Position numbers and translations under genes: made by a program. The notes beneath the pieces were generated by a model that ran no database searches, was not told the origin of the DNA, and saw only the letters and a list, made by a program, of their open reading frames with translations. 64,000 bases of DNA from Falciphora oryzae (lineage: Eukaryota; Ascomycota; Sordariomycetes; Magnaporthales; Magnaporthaceae), in assembly GCA_000733355.1 (NCBI GenBank), contig JNVV01000011.1, positions 362,679 to 426,678 on the forward strand, written 5' to 3'. Below are positions 33,652 to 46,600 of the stretch, one piece after another. The stretch's first letter is position 1; each line of letters starts with the position of its first letter.

Positions 33652-34232
33652 CAAGATTTACTGATCTTATTATTTTTATTCTTGTTGTTTTTCTCCTCCA
33701 ATTCCTTGTACCATCACCATGGCATGTTTTTCTTTTTTTTTTTCCTCGGTTGTAGGCATTATTGCCCTCTTTGGGGCTGGGCGTACGGAAAACGGACTGG
33801 CACGGTAATGATGGTGGTGCCAGCAAGGCAGGCAAGGCAGCCGCGGGGCGGGATTTTGAATCGTGTTGCAGCATGCTAAGGTGTATTGGAATGTACGATA
33901 TGGGGTATGGACAGCATGCATGTCACGTCAGGCCGGCGTTGAAAAGAGCTTTTCAAACGAATAATGATCATCAATTCATGATGTTTTCTTCAATGGTGGA
34001 TGCCTGGTTAGTTACTGTGCAACTAAATGGATTTGGGCTTCTGAAGGGACCTATTACCTAATCCACCCCATAGTGGGGTATCAATGTCATCAATGCCCGC
34101 CCGGACCCCTGCATCAACTTCAAACGGCAGAAGCCAAGCACTGGAGCTCAGCCTAGCTTGTTCACAAGCTCAAACAGTGATCGAGGTGGCCCTTGATCCC
34201 ATTGCCCACGCCGATTCCACAACGCCCCAAGC
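33652..34232. other. Intergenic region between NUD1 and ALG2
   Basis: Tandem genes separated by 581 bases; T-rich stretch at about 33733-33744 probably in the NUD1 3' UTR. No gene seen. Confidence 0.5.
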
Positions 34233-35925
34233 ATGGCTCAGGAGGATGACGAGGATGGCAGGCCCAAGAAGACAGTGGTCTTCCTGCATCCCGACCTGGG
34301 CATCGGCGGCGCCGAGCGACTGGTCGTCGACGCCGCCGTCGGCCTGCAGAACCGCGGCCACAGGGTCGTCATCTTCACGAGCCACTGCGATCCCAAGCAC
34401 TGCTTCGACGAGGCCCGCGATGGTACGTGGTCTGTTCTTGGCCCTCCGCCTCTTTTTTCAATCATGCTAATTTGACCCCCCCAAAATCCAAAAAAAAGGC
34501 ACCCTCGACGTCCGCGTCCGCGGCAACACCCTCGTCCCGCCCTCGATCCTCTCGCGCTTCTCCATCCTCTGCGCCATCCTGCGCCAGCTGCACCTGATCC
34601 TGCAGATCTCGCTCTTCTCGGACGAGCTGGCCCAGCTCAAGCCCGACGCCTTCTTCGTCGACCAGCTGAGCGCCGGCCTGCCGCTGCTGTCGCACCTGAC
34701 CCATGGCAGCCGCCCCGGCAAGGGCCCCGCGTCGTCGCCCGGCATCCTCTTCTACTGCCACTTCCCGGACCTGCTGCTGGCCCGCGGCCGCGCCATGTGG
34801 TGGAAGAGCCTGTACCGCGTCCCCTTTGACGCCCTCGAGGGCTGGAGCATGGGCTTTGCCGACGCCGTCACCGTCAACTCGGCCTTCACCCGCGGCGTCG
34901 TCCAGCGCACGTGGCCGCAGCTCGCGACCGCCACCGAGCTGCGCGTCGTGTACCCCTGCGTCGACGTCAAGGCTGGGGACCCGAGCAGCGAGGATAAGCA
35001 GAAGGGCGGCAAGGATAAGAGCAGGGAGGAGGACACGGCGGCGCTCGACTGGGAAGACGTCAAGATCGTGCTGAGCATCAACAGGTTTGAGCGCAAGAAG
35101 AACATCGCCCTGGCTATCAAGGCCTTTGCCGGCCTGGTCAAGGAGAAGCGGAAGGGCGTCAAGCTCGTCATTGCAGGTAAGACTCAGCATTATTACGCAA
35201 TACGTCCCTCGGACTTCTTCCTCGTTAAGCTAACACAAATCCAAGGTGGCTACGACAACCGCGTCCCCGAGAACGTCTCGTACCACGCCGAACTAGCCGA
35301 GCTTGCCGAGGAACTGGGCCTAGGCCACGCAACGACTAAGACGGTCGTGACGGCGCTGGCGCTGGCCCGTGACGCCTCGGTCGACGTCCTCTTCCTGCTC
35401 TCGGTGCCCTCGGCCCTGAAGGCCTCGCTCCTGAAGTCGGCCCGCCTGCTCCTCTACACGCCCGCCGAGGAGCACTTCGGTATCGTGCCCCTCGAGGCCA
35501 TGCTCGCGGGCCTGCCCGTGCTGGCCTGCAACAGCGGCGGGCCCGTCGAGACGGTGCTCGAGGGCGAGACGGGCTGGCTGCGGGACCCTGAGGACGTGCC
35601 CGCCTGGGCAAAGGTCGTCGAGATGGTCCTGGACGCGTCTTCGTACTTTTACGCGGGCGGCGCGAGGAGCGAGATGCTGGCGAGGATGCGCGAGGCCGGC
35701 CCCAAGCGGGTCAGGGAGAACTTCTCCGACGTACAGATGGCGCAGCGGCTCGAGGCCGTCCTCGCCGACATGGACGACCCGAGGGCTAAACCTAAGAAGA
35801 AGAGCCTGATGTCCATATTCGGTAGCTTCGAGTCTTTGGCGTTCGGCCTTGTGCTCAGCGGCGTCTTCTGGGTCGTTTTGTCACTTATAGCTTTCCTGAC
35901 CGGGGATTCGAGTAGCTCGGGCTAA
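34233..35925 (+). CDS. ALG2: Alpha-1,3/1,6-mannosyltransferase Alg2
   Basis: Alg2 adds the second and third mannose to the dolichol-linked oligosaccharide on the cytosolic face of the ER (N-glycan precursor assembly). Exons are 34233-34422, 34499-35176 and 35246-35925 (introns of 76 and 69 nt). The second intron (gtaaga...caag) is in frame and stop-free; removing it gives [20 protein letters not shown], the conserved block. Protein 515 aa. GT-B fold, family GT4: N-terminal [19 protein letters not shown] (residues about 16-34), a cytosolic insertion of charged residues near 255-275, and the donor-binding [10 protein letters not shown] (EX7E, about 364-373) followed by [13 protein letters not shown]-terminal hydrophobic stretch ([21 protein letters not shown]) may anchor it in the ER membrane. 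ATG context gcATGg is good. Very likely essential by family knowledge. Confidence 0.93.
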
Positions 35926-38018
35926 GGGTATGGCCTCGTTTGTTTATTTTATTCTTCTTCGTGCTGTCTGTCAGGCTTGGGACACTGTTTCGTGTGGTCC
36001 AAACGGGAAGGAAAAAACTGGCCTAGGGGGATGGAAAGGTGGCTCGAGGGCAGGAAGGAGCCAAAGACATGTTCATGATACCCCCTTAGGTATGGTCGTC
36101 CGGAACGGCGGCCACGCTTTATACTATGACATTTGATTGTCACATATACCGAAGAGGCAGGTCTCGATCCACGCACATCACTCCTACTCTGTCCAAGTAT
36201 CTTTAGCAAGTCTTCCTTCTCTAACCTCTACAGGCACCTCTCTTCCCATACTACGCTGTCTACACTATCACCTACCCTTGATAGTTTGTCGTCGGTGTGC
36301 TCTCCTCCGAAAATTCATTTCGAAAACCTGCACCTTTTTCCTGCACAACTTGCTTTTGGTATCGAGCTTTGAAGCCCTTGCCGTTTGGCCATTGCAAGTT
36401 CCGAGCCAGCAGCCTCTTTGGGGTGATGCATGACAGAATTGAACCACGCACGCTCTTCCTCTCTCTCAAGCAGATTATTTCCACTGTCTCTCTTTAGCTG
36501 GCTGGCCGTCTGCTTCCTTGCCGCTAAAATTTCTTCTCACAAATCTATGCGGCACATATCTCCCGAAAGCCGGCGTCTCATGTCTACGAAGAGCATCATG
36601 ATAGTATCAACAGCACCCAGTACCTAGACAGCATAGTCGAGTTTTGAAATTTGTTTCTTATTTTTCCTCACGGCTTCTGTCAGCTTCCCAGGAAGCCCTT
36701 CATCGCTCCCACTCTTTCTCCCTCCCTCATCCGCCTGTGAATTTGCCTACCAAAAGCCCTAAAAGACCAAGATGAACTGTTCACACGTTGCTTATCCTTT
36801 CTAAATGCTCTCCCATCGTTTCCCATCCTACCCCGCCCGCCGTCGCCTCCTCCCCAAGCCGGCAAAGACAGGACAAGCAGCACACGCCACCTTTCTCCGT
36901 CTTGGGCTTATATGTGCTTTCGAGAGAGCCACCTCCCAGCACGCCATCTCGTTTCGACCGACGCGTCTCGTCCGCTCATGTGCCACCGAGCATAAAGAAA
37001 TCGGAACAGATAAACCAGTGGTGTTTTGAAAGGCATGTTCGCCTTGGTCAGGCCCTGAACCCCTCCTGAGGGAAGAGAGTATAGCCACTTTCAACAACCG
37101 CCAGCAAGCAAGGATGCCCAGATGCCGTGTTGTTTGCTGGCCATGAGAATTGAAGAAAAAAAAAAGAAAGAAAAAAAAAAGAAAACAAAAAGAGATGGTT
37201 GGGGTATAGGTGAAGACGGTAGATTCTAACCCGAAACAAGACGCTGAGGAAATAAAAAAAAAAAAAAAAGGAAAACGACGTCCGATAGTGTGACAAGGTC
37301 GATGCACCGCCCAGGATGCACAACGAGTGCAAAGAGAGGAAAACAACAAATAATAATTTCCTTTCCCTCATTTTTTTGTATTCGCCTCCGACAAAGTCTT
37401 GCCCCAAAAGGAAATTTCCCACCAGTCCAGTCCCGGGGATGTGTGATGCCCTCCCTTGTCTACCCGAACAATAATTGCCCAGTGGAACAGCAAAATCCAA
37501 AAAAAAAGAAGACAAGAAAAAGGCAGACAAGAAAAGAGAAAGAAATAAGATATCAAAACCACGTAAATAGGGGAAGAAAAGAGCGTGCGTGTGTGTGTCT
37601 GTACCTGTATGTGGTGGGTGGAGAGCGGTTCAGAAGTCATGTGCGCTGCCGACGAGGCAAAACACCACAACTGCAGGTGTCAGCCTGCCTGCGTCGGTTG
37701 GGTATCGTCTTCTGGAAAAAAAAAAAAAAAGAAGTGAAAAGAAAGACAAAAACGCCTCGCTTGTCCTATTGCTGGGTTGGTGATTATGACCGAGGCTGGT
37801 GACCGTGCATGTATCAAGTAACGCAACGATATGGGGGTATCGATATGTAACGGCGGTGTTGTGTTGGTGTATCGTACTGTACAGACGGCTGTGCTTGTTT
37901 TATGTGCGTGAGCGGTCGAAAAGATGATCTATGCGATGGAAGCATGTGACAAAGCAAAGCATGTGCAAGAAGAGGGACACTGGGGGGTGATATTTCGAGC
38001 CTGTGTCTGCGTATCGTG
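35926..38018. other. Convergent intergenic region between ALG2 and LTE1
   Basis: 2.1 kb without a supported gene. Adenine runs at 37254-37269 and 37716-37730 and a purine-rich stretch (37150-37560) fit the 3' UTR of the minus-strand LTE1 or spacer. Nothing else recognisable. Confidence 0.5.
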
Positions 38019-41000
38019 TCATGTCTCCAGGCTGTCCGACAGCCGCCTGATCTCGTCGTCGTTCAGCGCTCCCATCCACAGGCACCGCTCCGTGATGCCC
38101 TCGATGGGCTGGAACCTGTACAGGGTGCTCGCCTCGAGCAGCCGGAGCAGCGTCTTGACCACGCCCGCCGCGATTCGGCACCGCTCAAAGTTGACCAGCG
38201 GCGCCGTCGTGGGCGAGCTGGCAATCTCGGACGGCCGCTGGGCGTTGAACAACAGGTCGTGTGTGTAGATGCCCACAAAGGGGATGCAGCCCGTGTCCGC
38301 GCTGGCAATACCGCCGCCCTCCATCTCGGCCCGGAGCGTGTAGAAGTTGCGCGTCGGGCTCACAAGCGTCTCGAGGTCGCGTAGCGTGGCCAGGTCGTTG
38401 GCCGGCACCATGGTCCACGTCCGGGTCAGCCGCGACACCTCCTGGCTGGTCAGAGCGATGGTTATCTGCGACATGGTGGCAAAGTTGCGGAAGCGCCGGC
38501 AGTGCGCCGCGATGTGGATGAGCTTGATGACACACCGCGCCCTCTCCTCGAGGTCCTGCGTCAGCACAATCTCGGACACGCACCATTTGACCATGATGTT
38601 GAACCGCGCAATCACCACCTCGACGCCGCGCGCCTCCGAGTTACGCAGGAAGTCGACCCACGACCGCGCGTCGATGTTCTCGGCGTTCTTCCACCGCATT
38701 TCAATCAGCTCCTTCCAGTCGATCTCGTTGAGAGCGTCCTTCTCGATCAGCGTGAACTGCTGCGCCAGAATCTCAGAGTCGAATGCTAGGATAAAAGGCA
38801 GATGAGCATTGAACTTGGGTGCCAGAGACACCCTGCCCGCATCCGCCTGCGCCTCCTTGCCCACGACCATGGTCCTTGGCGAGTCAAAGCCATGCTCAGG
38901 CGCCACCGTCGTGGGCGTGGCGTCGGGAGTAGGCGGCAGTGGCAGCGGCTTTGCTCCCGAGGCCCCCTGGCGGCGTGTTTGCGACCCGTGTGCCGTCTCT
39001 GGGGACATCTGCAGAGCCTGAATCATCGTTATTGGTGGCGATGGCGGATGGCTCCCCAGAGGCTGCGGTTTGTGGCAGCGTTCCGTGGCCGAAGGCTCGC
39101 CAAGTGGATGCACGGGAAGTCCCGAGATGATGGTTCCAGGCCTCTTGCGGATGTACATCTCGCCATGCTCCTGCTCAGCCACTAGGTCGACAGAGAGCTC
39201 CGAAGACAGGTCGGACGCGGCATCGCTATCATCGTCCAGGAAGGATGCCGGGCTCATCAGAGCTCCGGGCTGCGGCTGTGGCTGCGTCTCACCAGGCTTT
39301 ATCAGATCCAGGCTGTCCGTTTTGTTGATAAAGTCGAACGACATGTGCTCCCATACACTCGGGCTATCCGCCCTGGTCTGTGTCGCGACGTCTGAGTCCT
39401 GAAGCACCGACAGACCGGCCCATTGCCTTGTCGGGGCATTACTGCGCGCCTCGTCGGTGAGACCACGATCCAACAGCGGGATAGACGAGTACGAGTCGGC
39501 CGACTCGCCCGACAAGAAAGAGCGGACACCGGAGTCAGGGCGCAGCGGTGAGGACGACGTAACCTCCAAGAAGGTCGAGGGCTGTTTTGGTGTCAGCTCC
39601 GTGTCTGCCTCGCTGTCGGTGACTTCGCCCTCAGCCTCACCAGACTCGAGCTTGTGCGCTACCATTTGGGACAGGTGAGTGTCGTCGTTGATGTGCAGGT
39701 GACGATGCTCTTTCTTCTCACCCTGGGACACGGCTCCCTCGTCGACAACTGCCCCGAGAGACGGCAAGCGGAGGTTTGTAGGCTCCATCGACAGCTTGAA
39801 GGCCTTCTTGTCAAATTTGCCCTCGAGCTTGAGCAGCGCTGCCTCGACGCCTCCGTCGTCATCAACGTCGTCGGGGATCTGCGCTAGCTTCTGCGCCTCG
39901 GCCTCAAAAGAAGGACGCATGACGGGCTTGGACGAGTGGGTGCTGAACAGAGATATTTTCTTGGGGTGCTGCTCCGTAATGGCTCCCAGCGAGAAGGCTG
40001 CCGCCCGTTCGTGAGAGTATTCGCTCGTGACCACGTCGACGAAGCCGCTCGAGTCCTGGCCCGGGCTGCGGATATAGGAGCTGCGCACAGATTCCGAGTA
40101 GGTTGTGAGCGACCCCACGGACCGTGACCGGCGCAGCGGATGCAGCTCGCCAATATTAGTCGCGGCGCGCAGATCGCCCCCGGGACGCCTCCTCAGTACA
40201 CGAAGCGGTTGCGTAACCGGGGCGTCGTCAACAGACGCTTCCGAGTAGGTCGACGTAGCGAAGCTCCGGATCGTCGGCTGTGGCGCAATGCCACTCGTAA
40301 AAGACGCATACCGTATCCTCCCGAAAGAGTGCGCTGACCGGTACGACCTGCTCGACCGCTGGCGGAAATGGCCACGGACACCACTCAGGGGCGGTCGGCT
40401 TGACGACTGCCGCATAAATTCAACAGACGGCCGCACCATGTCGGTCGACGGTCGAGTCGTATCCCCTGATGCGCGTGTCGTGTAGTCCGATTCGGCGACC
40501 GGTGCGTGCGCCGGCAGGATTTCCTCCGAGTTGACTTGCCTCGTCGGCGGATGGCGAAGGATGTACGAGGACTTTCGCGGCGTGTCCATAGTCTGCGAAG
40601 GTGGTGTGTTTGGAGGTGTTGGGTCTGCGCCGCCAGTATACATAAAAGTCTCAGCAAAGGCCTCGATGGATTGGTTGTTGCTGACAGGGAGGGCTCCCGC
40701 CATGACGGGCCCCTCGATGGGGAGAGTGTCGTCGACAATCACGATGGACTGGCTGCCTGTCGAGATGGCAGCGTCGCTAGAAGGGCGGAGCACAGAGCCT
40801 GAGCTCTGTGGTTGTAATGGCGTGTTCAAGTGGCCGGATGAAGTCCCCGGTTCTCCCCCGGATGCCCAATTATCACTGTCATCATCGTCATCATCAAGGC
40901 CCTCTAGCATGGCACGCCCAAAGCTTGCAGCTTCAGCGGCGGCGTCTTCGCGTATGGCTTTCTTAAAGTCCTCTGCCACCTCTGCCCCGAGGAGATCAAT

Positions 41001-43627
41001 CCTGACAGAAGGCCTAGTCCCATTGAGCCTGGGACGAGCTTGCGGCACTATAGCAGTCCCCGGAAGTCGATTCGTTGTTGCGCCACGAGGGCCGATAGGA
41101 GAAATATTGAGGAAGTGCCCCTGAGCTGGCGGAATGCCTGTGCCCCTGGAGCTGAGAGCTCGCCGCACGCTGCTCAGCAGTTTCCTCATTCCTTGGCTGG
41201 ACATAGCTGATGCTGACAGCTTCTCGCTCTGGGTCTCGAGTGGGTGCGTGTTAAACACCGTGGTCTGCCTTGGCGCTCCTGCAGAATTCGGGGCAGGAAT
41301 CTCGACAAAGGCCTGTGCAGGGGGGAACATGGCCCCGCGGACAAGACTGCCAGCGTAAGGAATAGACATCAGAAGCTCCGTGTCCTTGTAAAGCACCTGC
41401 TTATCAGTGGCGGGCGCAGTGGCGGGCGCGTGGTCCCTGAGCGAGTCCGTCAGGCTACCATTGCGCTTGTGCTGAGACTGTTGAGGGCGGACGCGCTTGC
41501 CGGTGAGGGCTCGTGGCGTCGTCGCAATGGGGTCGCTGTGAGGCGTGGAGAAGGAAGTCGGATCGACGGGGTGTGCCGCCGGAGGGATTTCGTTGGGGGG
41601 TTGCGGGAAGAGCATATTCTTTGTCGGGAACGAGCACGAAATGACGTCGATGCTGCTGACACTAAGCGGCAGCCTCCTCAAGTGCCCCTGTTGCACCGCT
41701 GATGTCGTGGGCTTTTCATCTTGAAGGGCCACGGAGTCGATGTGACCAGCCCTCGACACCTCCATTGCGAAGCTGGTTCGCGCAGCCTCTGGAGCCCCGT
41801 CCTCTGGCAAGTCGAATATGGCATCCAGTTGCGGCGGCTCGTCGTCCTGTTCCCAGAACCCCGGATCGAGGCTCGCCCGGCGATGGCCAGCTATCCCACC
41901 AGGCCCAATCGGGGCCTCGGGGCCCAGAGACGAGTCAAACTCTGGGCCATCCCAATACTGCGAACATATTCGCCTCCAGCACTTCTTCAGCTCGCCCAAG
42001 ATTTTAACTTGGACTTTGCCCGCGCCAGCATCTTGCGAGAGTTCCTCGACAAGGTCATTGAGAAGGTTACAGAACACAATGCGGAGGTGATAATCGACGA
42101 CGAAATCATCCACGAAATAGTTCAGTATCCAGTGACGCAAAGCGACAAACGTGCGGACCCGGACCACCATGCCAGCCTCGTCTGTTCTCCGAAGTGACCA
42201 CCGGAGCCTGGCAATGAGCATCTTCAAGAGGTCGTCGCACTCGAGAAACGCACGAAACGTTAGGAAAAAGTCAGAGAGCAGTTCGTAATCCAGAAAGCTC
42301 GGGGATGTGATCTCGGAGACCAGGCGGGGCGGTGTTGCGGCAGTGACTGCACCAGTGGACGCAGAATATCGAACAATCGAGCGGTCGTCACAGGTGGGTT
42401 TGAACGTCAGGTCGTCGAACATGGCTGGCTCGATTACCACGTGCGTGGATAGGTAGGTCGAGCGCATAGGCCTTAGGGTAAAGGGCGAGAAGAGAGCTGG
42501 AGAGGGCTCGACGTCCGCTTGCGGCAGTCGTACTCGGGGAATGCTGATCGGGTTCGGCTTCTTGGGCTTGGTGAGGTCGTTCTGGGGAGTTTCAGCTCGG
42601 GGTGAGGCTACGGTAGAGCGTATGTCTTCGGTGGGCGCGCCGGCCGAAGACCCTCGGATCATTGGCGTTCCTAAAGGGGTAAATCGAGGGCTGCCTATCT
42701 TCCACGAAGGTATCACTATGTCCAGGAAGGGCCCATCGTTCTGCTCCACCTCCACCGTCTTCTGCCTTTGGTCATCGCCAGGCTGTGTTATGACGACCTT
42801 GAACACGCCCGTGTCGGTCTCGCGAACCATGTTCGAGTCGGGAACCGTCGAGTCAGAGAGCGCGCGCCGACGTCTTGGGCTGATCCTCCCCTCGTATGCT
42901 AACCTCCTAGATGCCGAGTCCGAAGTCGGGGTTTGGGAGACTGCAAGCTGGCTCCCCTGCAGCAGCGACCTGTCTGGATCTGCCGCATCGTCCCCTTTCC
43001 TCGTCACAGTCGTGGGCATACAGTCGAGCGTCGCGGTTGCGGGGGGCGTCATGGGGAAGACAAAGTTCGGCTGGGGATAACGCTGGTGTGCAGGCCGTAT
43101 TGTTGGCCTAGACCGGGCAAAGTCAATAATCATGCCCATTGAACATAAAGTCCCGTTGAGGAGCGCAGACGAATCCGCTCGCATCCCGCCACCGCCAGCC
43201 AAACCTACCTCAGATATATCCGGCCATTGTTGCCAACATTCGCCACGGTAAACTTGCGGCCTTCCCTGCTCGCGGAGCCCCCATCAGGAGTGATATCCGC
43301 TCTGTCGTTCTCGGCGTCTTTCTTGGTCCGGGACTCGGCCTTGCCATCTTCATGGCCCTTCCGTTCCGTCACGGGCAAGAGGGGAGGCCTCGCATTGCTC
43401 TTTAATCGGCCTATGCTCCCGCCGGCGGGTCGGTCTTCCCTCCCGGCCCTGGAGGGGATCCTCCTGAGATTGTTAGTTCTCGAATCTGCCGCGGCGGCGG
43501 TGGCCAGCCTCGGCGAGAACATGGGGCTCCCGAGAGACGACGAGGACGAGTCGCTGCGATAGCGGCGTATATCGGGTCGCTCGGTTGCGGCAGAGCGTGT
43601 CCTCGTGAGTTCGATGGCGGCCTCCAT
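38019..43627 (-). CDS. LTE1: Guanine nucleotide exchange factor Lte1 (RasGEF-N and RasGEF domains)
   Basis: In yeast Lte1 promotes mitotic exit in the daughter cell by antagonising the Bfa1/Bub2 brake and Kin4; it carries Ras-GEF-like domains. Exon 1 is 43627-43209, exon 2 is 43107-38019, with a 101-nt intron (gtaggt...tctag) that joins NNGRIYLR to PTIRPAHQRYPQP. Total 1835 aa. The start is the first ATG (MEAAIELTRTRS). A RasGEF-N segment begins at about residue 408 (SPSFLDYELLSDFFLTFRAF). The catalytic RasGEF domain lies C-terminal (about 1577-1835): FDSEILAQQFTLIEKDALNEIDWKEL, NIMVKWCVSEIV, FRNFATMSQITIALTS, CIPFVGIYTHDLLF. Between them is about 1000 residues of disordered Ser/Pro-rich sequence. 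The locus lies about 4.4 kb from NUD1, which acts in the same pathway. Confidence 0.92.
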
Positions 43628-46600
43628 GGCGCGCAGAGGGTGGGCGGTGGCAGTCACCACAAGTGCCCGGGGAAGTCTGCCTTGGTTTATTGCATGGGCA
43701 CGCGTTCGACGGCCGGCATTCGCGTGGCCGGGTTGCTGGTGGATGGAGCGAGCAGGCGGCGGCGGAAAGGACGAGGGCCAGAAGTAGCTTCTATCGGTTC
43801 TAGGGCCGCTGGAGGGCGCGGGCAGGAGGGATCGGGCGTGTTGTCCCTCGCGTGGCGTTTGGGGGGTTTGGGGAGCGAGCGGGCTTCGGCGGACAAGAGG
43901 TGGCTGGCACGGTACCGCAAGTCGGGTGGGGAGAGGCAGGAGTGGCCTTGTTTTTTTCTTCTCTCGGCGTTGGTCGGGCGTGTTTGCTCCGTGCTCCTGC
44001 CTTAGACGCCCAAGCTGGAGCGCGCGGACGAGGTCGAGGAGGAGGCCCAATCGCAGCGCTGGCCCGAGTCACGTAAGCGTCCAGTCGAGCGGCTGTTTAG
44101 GAGAAGCACGACCCAAACGGCGCCGGTGCAGCAGACGGGCGGGGAGGCAGGTGGGAGGCACTACTCGGTTGGCACAGGCGCCAAATCGCGGACTTGAGGG
44201 TTCGACGAATCCGAGGCGCGCCCAAAGCAAGCTGCGTGCTACAAACAAAAAGGGGCGAGCGAATCGTGGCAGAGAGAGCGTATGACTAAAATGAAAAGGA
44301 ACGTGGGTTGCGATGCAATTGTCGCAACAAGGAAGAAAAGGAGCGAAGATTCCACAAAGTCAAGGCATCGGCAGCATGGAGACTCGAACGAACCCACCGG
44401 CCAGCTGAGTGCCTCGTCGACGCGCGGGGAGGTTGCAGTCGATGGTCAGGCCGAGTCCGAGGGGACTGGGTGAATCAGCGACGGCGACTGGCTGCTGCAG
44501 GCGACGCAGCGTGGGAGCGAGATTGATGGATTGACTGGGGGGAGCCTGTGACTGGGGTCCACCATTGACTGGGCCCACTCGGATCGGCTGCTGCAGACGG
44601 GCGGCCAGCATTCGGCCTCCAGGCCTTTGACAATGCAGATGCTGGCCGGGCTGCGTTGCGACCAGGATCAATCCATGGACGGTCTGTGGATGACGGGACG
44701 ACGCTCCACTGACGACGCGGATGGTGGTGCTTGGGTTATTGCAGGGGGCGGCATGCACTAATTAGACCATCCGCTCCCGACTTGTGCCACCACTGAAGTG
44801 GTATGCTGCGAGGCCCTCGTGTGATTGCGCCGGCAGGAGTGGGTGCGGCAGAGCAGGAGACACACTGCACAAGGAGGGGGCACAGCCCGTCGCCCAATGA
44901 TTGCATCGATTGGAAGCTGGAACCTTGACGAAGCCCGCAGGGAGGGGAGGCCTGGAAAGCAGGCTTTTTTTTTTTTTTTTTTTTTTTCCTGCTCTCCTTT
45001 TTGTTTCCTTTTTCTGTCCTGGCCTCCAATTCGTTGCATGCCGATTCGTCACAGCAAATCCCATCCGTCCTCGGTCAACAACCACTCACCCAGGCTGCCT
45101 TGCCTTGCACATCCTAGGGGCAGGCAAGCGTCGTCGTGGTTGTGGAAGCATCCATGGCAATATTGGCTGGTCGTTGTCGGCCTTCAGCTGTTCATGCCAC
45201 CAATGACGTCCATAAATTTGACCACATCTCTGTGTTTACGAGCCGGGTTCTGCAGCCAGTTACCAGTCACTCCCTCCAGTGCAGCTGGACATAATGCCCG
45301 ATCCGGCGTAGTCCCGTTCGTGCGTGGACTGTGGAGATTGACCCCCATGCGTGCCAGTCTTCAGCGCACTGCTATTTGCAGACAAAGCTCGCTGGACCAA
45401 GACCTGGCTGACGGACTGGGCCGCTGATGATCGTGGTGATGACGACAATGATCAAAGGATAAATCCGACTGCAGCAACAACAACAGCTGCACGAACAATA
45501 AGACAGCCGGGTGTGGCGTGGGCTACATGCGAGGGCAGGCTGCGTGCCTGCGCATCGCAGCATCCATCACAGCATCTCAGCAGCACCACGCGTCAACACT
45601 GTCCCGAGCGCACGGGTTGTGGCTGCAGGGCCTAGGCCAGCCCCAGTAAGCACGGACCGTCGAGCAGCACCAAAGCTAATTTCTCCAACAGGACCCTCCT
45701 GGCTGCACCGAAAGAGGTCTTCTGTGGTCCAGCGCTGTTGATGCTTGCTTCTTTTCCCTCCCTTCTGTTTATTTTTTGTTTTCGTTTTTGTTGATCATCC
45801 GGCAGTCACCATGTCATGTCAGCGTCTTCATGCCATGCAATGCAGCTCCGCTCGCTGTGAAGAAAGCCACAGCGTCCCTTTCGGCCGATGGCATCCCCCG
45901 TCTGCCACGAGGTCGGTCCACCTCTAGCAGAAGCCCACTCGGACCATATATGGCCTTCTCCCATTTGGAATTCGCAAAGCTTGACGGCCATGCCACGCGT
46001 GCGCCGTCCCTCACGGCGTCGAGGTAGCATTGGGGATTGATTACTCTGTTTCGTCCGTGTCGTGTGGTGTCGAGCGCATTGTTTCTTTCTGTCTCGTGCT
46101 GCTCGAGAAAAAGAAACATAATTGAGTGGAGGACTTGGCAGACCGTGGCAGTTTTCGGTTTCCCGGTCACCTGCACACGCAAAACATTATTGATGTGATT
46201 GCCAGCCTATTATTGCCGGCGAGTGTGCGCACGCCGAGCAAGAGGGCTGAGGAGCTCAGCACAGCGCAGATTCTCTCGCTTCCCGCCTGATGCCGCCTTC
46301 TCTTTCCCGCCCTCGTTCGCGACCAGAAAGATACACCCCATTTCTTCAATACGTTTCTTATCCTATTTCTTTTCCTATTCCTGTACCCGTTCCTGTTCTT
46401 GTATCCTATCTGTGCCTCTCTTCTGGCGGCGGTGCGGGCAGGTGAGACCAACCTAGGTGCCAACCTTTTTTTTTTTTTGTCGTAGACGAGCCTCACCATT
46501 GAGATCCATCCTAATTTCCCAGCCCTCAGCGCGTCACCACACAAAAAGGGGCATCGGCAAGGGCACACATCGCCTGAGTTCGTGCTCTCATCGGGCTTGT

